This document shows, one piece after another, positions 26,072 through 33,708 of a DNA stretch of 64,000 bases (position 1 is its first letter; each line of letters begins with the position of its first letter). Source of the stretch: an uncultured Slackia sp. (GTDB taxonomy: Bacteria > Actinomycetota > Coriobacteriia > Coriobacteriales > Eggerthellaceae). The stretch covers positions 1 to 64,000 of the forward strand of contig NZ_CALUMA010000085.1 of assembly GCF_944321625.1 (NCBI RefSeq), in the 5' to 3' direction. The translations under genes and the position numbers were made by a program. The notes under the pieces were generated by a model. The model did not search any database. It was not told the origin of the DNA and saw only the letters and a program-made list of their open reading frames with translations.

Positions 26072-26941
26072 ATGGCATTTCAGATCGTTACGGATTCGGC
26101 CTGCAACCTCACCGAGGAGATGATCGACCAGTTCGGGCTCGAAGTCCTTCCCCTTACGTTCATGATCGACGGCGTGCAGCACCGCAGCTATCTCAAGGGG
26201 CAAAAGACCGACCTCAAGCAGTTTTACACGATGATGCGCGAGGGCAAGGTCATCACCACCTCGCTTCCCAATATGCAGGAGTCGGAAAGCACCCTGCACG
26301 CCATCGCCGAATCGGGGAAAGACATCCTGTATCTGGGATTCTCCAGCGCGCTTTCGGGCACATACGAGGCCACTGACTTGCTGCTGAAGCAGATGGCGCC
26401 CGACTTCCCCGACAGGACGTTCATCTCCGAAGAGACCTTCGCTGCCTCCGGCGGCCAAGGCATGCTCGTATACCTCGCCTGCAAAAAGGCGCAGGAAGGC
26501 GCTAGCATCGAGGAGGTCGCACAGCTGGTGCGCGACACGCGCGACCACCTGTGCCATTGGTTCACCGTCGACGACCTGATGTTCCTGTTCCGCGGCGGTC
26601 GCGTGAGCCGCACAAGCGCCTGGGCGGGCACCCTCCTCAACATCAAACCCGTTCTGCACGTCGACAACGCCGGCGCGCTCATTCCCATGGAAAAGGTGCG
26701 TGGTCGCAAGAAGTCAATCAAGGCGCTCGTGGACCACATGGAGAAGACCGCGATCGACCCCGAGAATCAGACTATCTTCATCACGCATGGAGACTGCATA
26801 GAAGATGTCGAGGCGTTGAAGGCCGAGATCACCGAGCGATTCGGCATCACCGATTTCGTGGTGAACTACGTGGACCCGGTTATCGGCGCCCACTCTGGCC
26901 CCGGCACCCTCGCCCTCTTCTTCGTCGGAACGGAGAAATAA
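26072..26941 (+). CDS. DegV-family fatty-acid-binding protein (FakB-like)
   Basis: DegV/EDD-fold protein; characterised members (FakB) bind a fatty acid and present it to the kinase FakA. 289 residues. Family marks are IVTDSACNLTEEM at the start, ITTSLPNMQESE around residue 66, LGFSSALSGTYEATDLL and AHSGPGTLALFFVG at the end. AGGAG precedes the ATG and TATACT (26014-26019) is a likely -10 box. It is a lone plus-strand gene between ileS and dut; no fakA is seen nearby. Which lipid it binds is not predictable. Confidence 0.92.
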   Translation: MAFQIVTDSACNLTEEMIDQFGLEVLPLTFMIDGVQHRSYLKGQKTDLKQFYTMMREGKVITTSLPNMQESESTLHAIAESGKDILYLGFSSALSGTYEATDLLLKQMAPDFPDRTFISEETFAASGGQGMLVYLACKKAQEGASIEEVAQLVRDTRDHLCHWFTVDDLMFLFRGGRVSRTSAWAGTLLNIKPVLHVDNAGALIPMEKVRGRKKSIKALVDHMEKTAIDPENQTIFITHGDCIEDVEALKAEITERFGITDFVVNYVDPVIGAHSGPGTLALFFVGTEK

Positions 26942-26970
26942 AGCTCGGCGATACACGCACATTCGAAATC

Positions 26971-27012
26971 AAGAAGCGGCTGTTGACCATCTGCCAGCAG
27001 CCGCTTCTTCAT
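26971..27012. terminator. Bidirectional terminator between degV and dut
   Basis: Perfect 12-bp arms AAGAAGCGGCTG (26971-26982) and CAGCCGCTTCTT (26998-27009) with a 15-nt loop. The U-rich end CTTCTT works on both strands, fitting the convergent genes. Confidence 0.8.
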
Positions 27013-27059
27013 ATGCGGCGCTCTACGACACCGACCAAAACGTTTCTTGCAAAGATCTT

Positions 27060-27506
27060 CTACTGTACGCCGCTTGAGCCGAAGCCGCCTTGGCCTCGTT
27101 CGGTTTCATCAAGGGAATCGACAACGTTCCACACAACGTTCTCTACCTTCTGAATCACAAGCTGAGCGATGCGGTCGCCCGGGTTGACCTCAAACGTGTT
27201 GTTCGGGTCAAGGTTGATAAGGGCAACTTTTAACTCGCCGCGGTAGTGGCTGTCAATGAGGCCTGGGGTGTTAAGGACGGTGACACCCTGCTTGATGGCG
27301 AGCCCGCTGCGCGGCTGCACAAAGCCTGCATAGCCTTCGGGGATGGCAACGGCCAGACCCGTGGAAACTAAGGCGCGCTCGAACGGAGCGAGCTCCACAT
27401 GCTCGATAGCACGAAGATCCATGCCCGCATCCCCCGGATAGGCGTACGAAGGAATGGTCACACCGTCCGTGAGACGGGTGATGTCGATGGAAAGCTGCTG
27501 GGTCAA
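27060..27506 (-). CDS. dut: dUTP diphosphatase
   Basis: Trimeric dUTPase that hydrolyses dUTP to dUMP + PPi, keeping uracil out of DNA and supplying dTMP synthesis. 148 residues with the five family motifs: PGDAGMDLRA, PRSGLAIKQG, NTPGLIDSHYRGELKVAL, GDRIAQLVIQ, and the C-terminal GQGGFGSSG arm. The start appears to be TTG at 27506 with AAGGCGG upstream. nrdR lies 144 bp upstream on the same strand, linking it to nucleotide supply. Confidence 0.96.
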   Translation of the reverse strand: MTQQLSIDITRLTDGVTIPSYAYPGDAGMDLRAIEHVELAPFERALVSTGLAVAIPEGYAGFVQPRSGLAIKQGVTVLNTPGLIDSHYRGELKVALINLDPNNTFEVNPGDRIAQLVIQKVENVVWNVVDSLDETERGQGGFGSSGVQ

Positions 27507-27650
27507 AGAAATCTACCGCCTTTCATAAGGTGGAGCAAAACAATATGCGGTGCTCTTGGGTAAATCCAATAATCATCTTTCGAATAGCCTCAAAAAGAAT
27601 CCATTGTCATCCATGAAGCCAATTGCCGAGGCGTCAAGGCCGTGGAGATG

Positions 27651-28103
27651 CTATTCCTCAAGGCCCTTCAGTGCTTCCTGAAATTCCTCAAGCGTCTGGA
27701 AATCCTTATAGACGCTAGCAAAGCGGATGTACGCCACGTCATCAAGACCCTTGAGATGCTCAAGAACGATATCGCCGAGATCCTTGGAGCGAATTTCCAT
27801 ACGACCTGAATTGCGGAGCTCAGACTCAATGGCATCGATAATCTCGGTCTTCTTCTCATTGGGGATGTTCGGTCGTTTGGCACAGGCGATGGAGATACCG
27901 CGGTACAGCTTTTCACGATCGAACACCTGGCTCGAACCGTCAGCTTTGATAACGATGATGGGGTTATCACCCAAGCGCTCATACGTAGTAAAGCGATTGC
28001 CGCATTTAAGGCATTCGCGGCGACGCCTAATGGAATTAAACTCGTCGGAAGGACGAGAGTCGACTACCTTGGATTCAGGATGGCCGCATACGGGACAGCG
28101 CAT
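27651..28103 (-). CDS. nrdR: Transcriptional repressor NrdR
   Basis: Nucleotide-sensing repressor of ribonucleotide-reductase genes. 150 residues from the ATG at 28103, which has GGAGG upstream (an ATG 12 bases earlier is less well spaced). The N-terminal zinc ribbon is CPVCGHPESKVVDSRPSDE with RRRRECLKCGNRFTTYER, followed by the ATP-cone domain from about residue 48 (VIKADGSSQVFDREKLYRG). No nrd genes are in the window. An imperfect palindrome surrounds its likely -10 box. Confidence 0.97.
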   Translation of the reverse strand: MRCPVCGHPESKVVDSRPSDEFNSIRRRRECLKCGNRFTTYERLGDNPIIVIKADGSSQVFDREKLYRGISIACAKRPNIPNEKKTEIIDAIESELRNSGRMEIRSKDLGDIVLEHLKGLDDVAYIRFASVYKDFQTLEEFQEALKGLEE

Positions 28104-28134
28104 TCGATCCTCCATTCGCTCAAGAGAGCATAGG

Positions 28135-28165
28135 GTTCAGTGCGTGCCTATCATACACGCTGAAC
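28135..28165 (-). promoter_or_regulatory. Imperfect palindrome around the nrdR -10 box
   Basis: On the minus strand GTTCAGCGTG and CACGCACTGAAC pair with one bulge around TATGAT. It does not match the known NrdR box. It may be an operator. Confidence 0.35.
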
Positions 28166-28257
28166 GGCAAAGTGGGGACCGAATGAGAAAAAACATGCGA
28201 CACACAAGAGGCTTTAAATGCACTCAATAAAGCGAAGTTGAGAACAAGCCGTCAAGA

Positions 28258-28548
28258 TTAGAGAACGAGAAGCATCCCAAAAACGAACGTTGCAATGCAG
28301 GAGCCCAGTACAGCGGGGATAGACGGGCAAATGCGACTTGCGCCAGATGCAGAGCCCTGCCCCATCGAAGAAGCGAAATCATCGATGCCAGAGGCATTGC
28401 AAAGAATTCGAAGATCATCGGAGAAATAGGACTGGCGCGCAGGCTGAGGGCGACGTCCGCCGGGAAGAACGGTAAAGCGGTCTTGGCCGTCATCAATCTT
28501 GAGGGCAGAGGTTCCGTCGATATACCTATTCATTTCACGAGCAGCCAT
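28258..28548 (-). CDS. Small SOS-controlled protein with C-terminal membrane anchor (candidate division inhibitor)
   Basis: 96 residues, not recognised as any named family. Residues 1-70 are polar (MAAREMNRYIDGTSALKIDD at the start, a short proline/arginine stretch near 32-38, SDDLRILCNASGIDDFASS near 43-61). Residues about 74-96 are hydrophobic (IPAVLGSCIATFVFGMLLVL), a tail anchor. GGAGG lies 9 nt upstream of the ATG at 28548. It is divergent from lexA across a region with three LexA boxes, and its TTGACA-17-TATTAT promoter has one box in the spacer. In Bacillus (YneA), Mycobacterium (ChiZ) and Corynebacterium (DivS) the gene next to or facing lexA is an SOS-induced division inhibitor. The same role is inferred here from position and topology only. 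Confidence 0.75.
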   Translation of the reverse strand: MAAREMNRYIDGTSALKIDDGQDRFTVLPGGRRPQPARQSYFSDDLRILCNASGIDDFASSMGQGSASGASRICPSIPAVLGSCIATFVFGMLLVL

Positions 28549-28566
28549 TTTGTTGCCTCCGAACTC

Positions 28567-28643
28567 TTGCAACGAACCTTTGTTCGGATATATAATAAAT
28601 CGCACAAAAGTTCGTGTCAATGATTTTCTCAAACATTTGTTCG
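28567..28643. promoter_or_regulatory. Divergent SOS promoter region with three LexA boxes
   Basis: Boxes fitting the Gram-positive consensus CGAAC-N4-GTTYG: CGAACCTTTGTTCG (28573-28586, perfect), CGCACAAAAGTTCG (28601-28614, one mismatch) and CAAACATTTGTTCG (28630-28643, matches on the minus strand). Minus-strand promoter: TTGACA (28615-28620), 17 bp, TATTAT (28592-28597), second box in its spacer. Plus-strand promoter: TTGCAA (28567-28572), 18 bp, TATAAT (28591-28596), first box in its spacer. Confidence 0.9.
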
Positions 28644-28787
28644 TCTCATTGACATGAAAGGCAGTAGGGCTGACGTCGCCCCGACGGGCCCGTCCACATT
28701 CGTGGGCGCGGGGCGTATGAACCTGCTGCATCGGCAGAACATGCCGGCGGCCTGACAAAGATAGCCGCATGAAAGGATTGGAGAACC

Positions 28788-29462
28788 ATGAACCAGCCCG
28801 AGGTCAAGAACACGAAAAAGATTACAAAGAAGCAGAAGGCCGTGCTTGATTTCATCGAGAAGACCATTGATGAAACCGGTATAGCTCCTACCGTGCGCGA
28901 CATTTGCGAGGGTCTTGGACTCTCCTCCCCCTCAACCGTGCACGTACACCTCAAAACCCTTGAGGACAAGGGGCTCATCCACCGTGATCCGCTCAAGTCA
29001 CGCTGCATCACCATCGTTGGCCATGACAGAAAGCCCGCGCCGGAGCCCGAGCCCGAAGATGCAATCGGCGTGGGGAGCTTCTCCAACGTGGTCAGCCTAC
29101 CCGTTGTAGGCAACGTCGCCGCCGGCATCCCCATCCTTGCCGAGCAGAACATCACCGAAACCATTCCGCTCCCGACCGATATCGTGGGCGATGCTAGTTC
29201 GTTCCTGCTCAAGGTGCGAGGCGATTCCATGATTGAAATCGGCATCAACGACGGCGATTTCGTGGCAGTCAAGCAGCAGCCCACCGCCAACAACGGTGAC
29301 ATCGTGGTCGCCATGGTTGAAGACGGCGCAACGGTAAAGAGGTTCTTCAAGGAAAACGGCTATATTCGCCTTCAGCCTGAGAATTCTTCGATGGAGCCCA
29401 TCATTGTGACCGAGAACGTCTCTATCGTCGGCAAGGTCACGGCGGTGTTCCGTCGCCTGTAG
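28788..29462 (+). CDS. lexA: SOS repressor LexA
   Basis: Repressor of the DNA-damage regulon; RecA filaments trigger its self-cleavage. 224 residues. The winged helix-turn-helix covers about residues 10-75 (APTVRDICEGLGLSSPSTVH). Cleavage is expected at Ala112-Gly113 (GNVAAGIP). The catalytic dyad is Ser147 in RGDSMIEIGI and Lys184 in ATVKRFF. The linker has a PEPEPEPED-like acidic stretch. Three LexA boxes lie upstream, so it is autoregulated. GGATTGGAGAACC precedes the ATG. A strong terminator follows. Confidence 0.97.
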   Translation: MNQPEVKNTKKITKKQKAVLDFIEKTIDETGIAPTVRDICEGLGLSSPSTVHVHLKTLEDKGLIHRDPLKSRCITIVGHDRKPAPEPEPEDAIGVGSFSNVVSLPVVGNVAAGIPILAEQNITETIPLPTDIVGDASSFLLKVRGDSMIEIGINDGDFVAVKQQPTANNGDIVVAMVEDGATVKRFFKENGYIRLQPENSSMEPIIVTENVSIVGKVTAVFRRL

Positions 29463-29491
29463 TTCATCGCTTATTAAGGCGCATAATCGTA

Positions 29492-29519
29492 GCGGGGCAT
29501 CAAATGATGCCCCGCTTTC
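29492..29519 (+). terminator. Intrinsic terminator after lexA
   Basis: Ten-bp arms GCGGGGCATC and GATGCCCCGC with loop AAAT, then TTTC on the plus strand. Confidence 0.88.
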
Positions 29520-29569
29520 GTATCCGGCTCCATTCAACTGGATACAACTATATAGCAGCCGGATAGGCT

Positions 29570-30877
29570 TTATTCAACGTCAGTGCGAAACTCCTCGAAT
29601 GCTTTCGCGAAGCTCGGGGGCACGCGAAGCGTCATGACAGTCCCCTGCTCCTCATAAGACTCAGCAACCACCGTGCATTTACCGTGTGCGAGCGACGCGA
29701 GATCGCCCCGGGAATACGGAATCAAGACCTCCATCGTTGATTCGCTTGCCGTAGCGGCGCGCTCGATCGCCTTGATCAGCGCATCGGTCCCCTCACCCGT
29801 TTGGGCGGAAACCAGTACCGATTCCGGGTACCGCGCGGCAAGCACCTGCTTTTCGATGTCGTCAATCAAATCGCATTTATTGAACACGATGATGCGCGGA
29901 ATCTCATGGGCGCCGATCTGCTCTAGCGTCTCGTCGACGGCAGCCATCTGGCGATCGCGTTCCGGCGACGACGCATCGACCACATGCAGGATGAGATCCG
30001 CGCCGCGAATCTCATCAAGCGTGCTGTTGAACGCCTCAACAAGCGTGGTGGGAAGCTTCTGGATGAAACCGACGGTATCGGTGAGCGTGACCTCTCTGCC
30101 CTCGGGAAGCACAAGCTTGCGCGTGGTTGAATCGAGCGTGGCAAACAGCTTGTCATAGCTCAGCACATCGGCGTCAGCAAGGCGATTGATAAGGCTCGAT
30201 TTGCCTGCATTCGTATACCCCGCCTCTGCAACCTTATAAATTCCCGAGGCATAACGAGCCGCACGCTGGGTCGAACGCATCTTGGACACCTGCTGAAGCT
30301 CGCGCCGAATGGAGGTAATACGCTTGCGCACCATACGGCGGTCAACCTCAAGCTGGCTTTCGCCCTCACCGAAGCGCGAACCCACGCCGCCACCCATGCG
30401 GTTGCTTGCAAGGTGAGCCCACATGCCGCGCAGACGCGGATACAGATATTGGTTCTGGGCAAGACGAACCTGGAGCCTACCTTCTTTGGTAGTCGCATGA
30501 AGCGCAAAGATATCAAGAATCAAAGCGGTGCGGTCGATGACCTTCACATCTTTGGGAACAACCTTCTCAAGGTTGCTCTGCTGGGAAGGCGTGAGTTCCT
30601 CGTCGAAAATAACCACGTCGGCGGCAAGTGAGCGACACATATCGGCAATCTCTTCGGCTTTGCCGCTGCCGACGAAGGTGCGAGGGTTGGGCGCATCCAG
30701 GCGCTGCGTCGTGGTGGCGACCACCTCGGCGCCAGCGGTATCAGCAAGCCTCGCAAGCTCTTCAAGCGACGACTCTGCCGAAGCCGAGTCCAAAACGTTC
30801 TTGTATTCAATGCCCACCAGAATGGCGCGTTCGAGCCCTTCGGTCAGACTGTTTACCGATGTATCGGAAAATGACAT
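29570..30877 (-). CDS. hflX: GTPase HflX (ribosome splitting/rescue)
   Basis: Ribosome-associated GTPase that splits stalled 70S ribosomes and 100S dimers after stress. 435 residues from the ATG at 30877 with GGAGG upstream. The N-terminal domain has LADTAGAEVV and PRTFVGSGKAEEIA; the linker has RLRGMWAHLASNRMGGGVG and RFGEGESQLEVDRR, an HflX hallmark. G1 is GYTNAGKSS, G3 DTVGFIQ, G4 NKCD. It lies 13 bp downstream of miaA, the usual miaA-hflX linkage. Confidence 0.95.
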   Translation of the reverse strand: MSFSDTSVNSLTEGLERAILVGIEYKNVLDSASAESSLEELARLADTAGAEVVATTTQRLDAPNPRTFVGSGKAEEIADMCRSLAADVVIFDEELTPSQQSNLEKVVPKDVKVIDRTALILDIFALHATTKEGRLQVRLAQNQYLYPRLRGMWAHLASNRMGGGVGSRFGEGESQLEVDRRMVRKRITSIRRELQQVSKMRSTQRAARYASGIYKVAEAGYTNAGKSSLINRLADADVLSYDKLFATLDSTTRKLVLPEGREVTLTDTVGFIQKLPTTLVEAFNSTLDEIRGADLILHVVDASSPERDRQMAAVDETLEQIGAHEIPRIIVFNKCDLIDDIEKQVLAARYPESVLVSAQTGEGTDALIKAIERAATASESTMEVLIPYSRGDLASLAHGKCTVVAESYEEQGTVMTLRVPPSFAKAFEEFRTDVE

Positions 30878-30890
30878 GCATACCTCCGAA

Positions 30891-31847
30891 TCACGCATCG
30901 AGCGATTGAAGGATCTTATCCGCGATGCGGTTCGCATCCCCATCGTCGGCATCGATCCAATGAATTCGCGCGTCGCCGCGCCACCAGGTGCGTTGGCGCT
31001 TCGCATACCGGCGCGTAGCAAGCTTTATCGCATCGATGGCGTCCCCCATCGAACACTCGCCTCGGAGCGCGGCGACAACCTCTTTATAGCCGATAGCGTC
31101 CCGTGCCGTACAGGCGCGTTCGAACCCTGCGTCAAGCAGTCCTTGAACCTCATCTATCAGACCGCTTTCCACCATGCGATCGACTCGTTTGTCTATGCGT
31201 GCCTTCAAGATTTCAGGGACTACCGCAAGACCAAAGAACACGGCAGGCACCAGCTGGCGAAGCGCCGCAAGGCCCTCATGCTGACGGGCATAGCTCATCC
31301 CTTCGAGCTCGATCATCTCGAGCGCCCTGATGACTCGCTTCGAGTTGTTGGGGTGAATGATGGCGGCGCTTTCCGGATCGCGCTCATTGAGCCTATCCCA
31401 CAGCGCAGAAGCGCCGTTGGCCGCAAGGTAGGAATTCCATTTATCCCTAACGGGATTGTCCACCTGCTCGCCTTGGGGGAAGTTATAGTCATCTATCGCG
31501 GCACGAACATAGAAGCCCGTCCCGCCTGCGAGAACCGAACGAGCCCCTCGCGCGTCGATGTCCTTAAAGCATGCGCGCGCATATTCCTGGAACAGCGATG
31601 CCGAATACGGCTCGCCGGGATCAACCAGGTCGAATCCGTGATGAGGCACGATGCGCTCCTGCGGCAGAAGCTTTCCCGTTCCTATATCCATCCCGCGATA
31701 CACCTGCATCGAATCGGCGGAAACAACCTCCCCGCCCAGACGCTGCGCCACAAGCTGCGCCACGTCGGTTTTGCCCGATGCAGTAGGCCCTACGACGCAT
31801 ATGACGGGATGCGTCAAAGAAAACTCGGTGGAATGGCCGCTACCCAC
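30891..31847 (-). CDS. miaA: tRNA dimethylallyltransferase
   Basis: Adds the dimethylallyl group to A37 of tRNAs reading UNN codons; MiaB next door then methylthiolates it. 318 residues from the GTG at 31847, which has GGGAGAG upstream and overlaps the miaB stop by 8 bp; the frame is open to an ATG at 31886. P-loop GPTASGKT at 20-27, SADSMQVYRGMDIGTGK and the C-terminal TRRYAKRQRTWWR are diagnostic. Confidence 0.96.
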   Translation of the reverse strand: MGSGHSTEFSLTHPVICVVGPTASGKTDVAQLVAQRLGGEVVSADSMQVYRGMDIGTGKLLPQERIVPHHGFDLVDPGEPYSASLFQEYARACFKDIDARGARSVLAGGTGFYVRAAIDDYNFPQGEQVDNPVRDKWNSYLAANGASALWDRLNERDPESAAIIHPNNSKRVIRALEMIELEGMSYARQHEGLAALRQLVPAVFFGLAVVPEILKARIDKRVDRMVESGLIDEVQGLLDAGFERACTARDAIGYKEVVAALRGECSMGDAIDAIKLATRRYAKRQRTWWRGDARIHWIDADDGDANRIADKILQSLDA

Positions 31848-33195
31848 GAACGATCTCTCCCGAAAGGTACCAGGTCTTTGCCTCATCGATTCTCACGGGA
31901 ACGATGGAGCCCTGAAGCTCTTCGATCGAAACGCCTGCGGGAAGCTTAGCATGAACCGTTACATTATGGGGGCTATGCCCGGTGCACATCGATTCGTCAC
32001 GCTTCGATGTGCCCTCGATGAGCACGTCGACAACGCGGCCGGCAAAGCGCTGATTTTGCTCGTGGGCGGAATCCTGAACCAGGTCGACCAGCGATTGGAA
32101 GCGGTTCTGAATCACCTCGCGGGGCGTCGCATCCTCCATCTTTGCAGCGGGCGTTCCCTCACGACGCGAATAGATGAACGTGAACACCTGAGAATACCCG
32201 ATGGATTTCACCAGGTCGTAGGTCGCCTGAAAGTCCTCTTCGGTTTCACCGGGGAAGCCCACGATGATGTCGGTAGAAAGCGAGATATCGGGGCACACGG
32301 CACGAACTTTGTCGACAAGCCCACGATAATGCTGAGAGGTGTAGCGACGGTTCATCGCTTTGAGAATGCGGTCGCTTCCCGACTGCACGGGAAGATGAAG
32401 CGCAGGCATGAGGTTGGGCAATTCCCCGAACAGGCCGATAACCTCATCCGTCAGATCCTTGGGATGCGATGTGGCAAATCGGATGCGCTCAACGCCCGTC
32501 TCGGAAACAGCACGCAGCACATCGGCAAAACGCGGCTCGCCATAGAGGTCGCGCCCATAGGAATTCACGTTCTGGCCCAGAAGGGTAATCTCGCGCACGC
32601 CGTCGGCGACAAGCGAACGCGCTTCGGCGGCAACATCCTCAAGCGTGCGAGAGCGTTCCCTGCCGCGCACATAAGGAACAATGCAGTACGTGCAGAAATT
32701 ATTGCACCCCACCGTGATGGGAAGCCACGCCGCCCAAGGATGCACGCGCTTCGCAGGCAGGTCCGTCGAGAACGTGGTCGAAGAGTCGAGCGTTTCCACG
32801 CGATTGGTGCCGCCGTCGATCGCCTCTTCGAGAAGAAGCGGAAGGTGCTCGATGTTCTGCGTACCGAACACCACATCGACATGCGGGAGAGCATCGATGA
32901 GCTTCTGGCCATCGCGCTGACCGATGCAGCCGCCGATGCAGATCATGCGCTTATTGAAATCGCTTCCCTCGGGAAGCGGGATGTTCTTGATGGAAGCCAC
33001 CTGCCCCATCAGGCGCACATCGGCAGCCTCGCGGATGCAGCAGGTGACGAATACGGCGATTTCGGCATCTTCGACCGCATCAACCTGGACGGCACCCAAA
33101 GATTCAAGCATGCCGGCGATGCGCTCGGAGTCATGCTCGTTCATCTGGCAACCGTATGTATAGAGGCAGAATGTGCGTTCCGACAAAGAGGACAT
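31840..33195 (-). CDS. miaB: tRNA-2-methylthio-N6-dimethylallyladenosine synthase
   Basis: Radical-SAM methylthiotransferase acting on i6A37 of tRNA. 451 residues. The N-terminal UPF0004 domain has YTYGCQMNEHDSER, a second cysteine in VTCCIREAAD and a third in CIGGCIGQ, which bind the auxiliary Fe-S cluster. The radical-SAM site is CNNFCTYCIVPYVRG. The C-terminal TRAM domain begins about residue 385. The substrate-making gene miaA overlaps its end, and spoVS lies 85 bp upstream. Confidence 0.96.
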   Translation of the reverse strand: MSSLSERTFCLYTYGCQMNEHDSERIAGMLESLGAVQVDAVEDAEIAVFVTCCIREAADVRLMGQVASIKNIPLPEGSDFNKRMICIGGCIGQRDGQKLIDALPHVDVVFGTQNIEHLPLLLEEAIDGGTNRVETLDSSTTFSTDLPAKRVHPWAAWLPITVGCNNFCTYCIVPYVRGRERSRTLEDVAAEARSLVADGVREITLLGQNVNSYGRDLYGEPRFADVLRAVSETGVERIRFATSHPKDLTDEVIGLFGELPNLMPALHLPVQSGSDRILKAMNRRYTSQHYRGLVDKVRAVCPDISLSTDIIVGFPGETEEDFQATYDLVKSIGYSQVFTFIYSRREGTPAAKMEDATPREVIQNRFQSLVDLVQDSAHEQNQRFAGRVVDVLIEGTSKRDESMCTGHSPHNVTVHAKLPAGVSIEELQGSIVPVRIDEAKTWYLSGEIVRG

Positions 33196-33280
33196 GGAAC
33201 CTCGCTTTCGGCGATGAAGGAATGGATGCGCCCGGCGTCAGACCGACGCATACGTATGAAAGTGATGGCTGGGCGGGCGT

Positions 33281-33619
33281 TTACTGCGCGAACGATTCCG
33301 TCGAGTCAACGGATGAGGCGCTGCGCGCATGCCTGGGTTCGACATCGAACCTGATGGCCGTACGGTATTCGCCATCGATGACGATATCCGCGAAAGACGG
33401 AATGCATACGATTTCGATACCGATAGGCGAAAGGAATCCGCGCGAGATGGCGATGGCCTTGACCGCCTGATTGACGGCACCGGCTCCCACGGATTGGATC
33501 TCCACGCACGAGCCGTCTTTGATCATGCCGGCAATGGCGCCGGCGACCGACGCGGGAGATGATTTCGATGAGACTTTCAGACAGCTAACCTGCGGCCTGC
33601 GTTCGACGTCGTTGGACAT
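33281..33619 (-). CDS. spoVS: Stage V sporulation protein S family protein
   Basis: 112 residues; residues about 10-90 match the SpoVS family (SCLKVSSKSSPASVAGAIAG, SVGAGAVNQAVKAIAISRGF, ADIVIDGEYRTAIRFDVEPR). In Bacillus it affects stage V of sporulation and septation; it is an ALBA-like fold and probably binds nucleic acid. The last about 18 residues are a serine-rich tail. It lies in the order rny-ATPase-spoVS-miaB, close to the Firmicutes order rny-ymdB-spoVS-miaB. Sporulation is not otherwise indicated, so a different role is likely. Confidence 0.93.
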   Translation of the reverse strand: MSNDVERRPQVSCLKVSSKSSPASVAGAIAGMIKDGSCVEIQSVGAGAVNQAVKAIAISRGFLSPIGIEIVCIPSFADIVIDGEYRTAIRFDVEPRHARSASSVDSTESFAQ

Positions 33620-33708
33620 AGGGTTCCTTACGGTGTTTGAACTGCGTTTAGTGGTACATAGTGCTTTGCGCGGCACAGGCATCGCAAATGCCGCAAGTCA
33701 TTATTCTA

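Noticed and set aside
28224-28496. 90-codon minus-strand frame opposite lexA
   Set aside because: It overlaps the SOS small gene in another frame and has no ribosome site.
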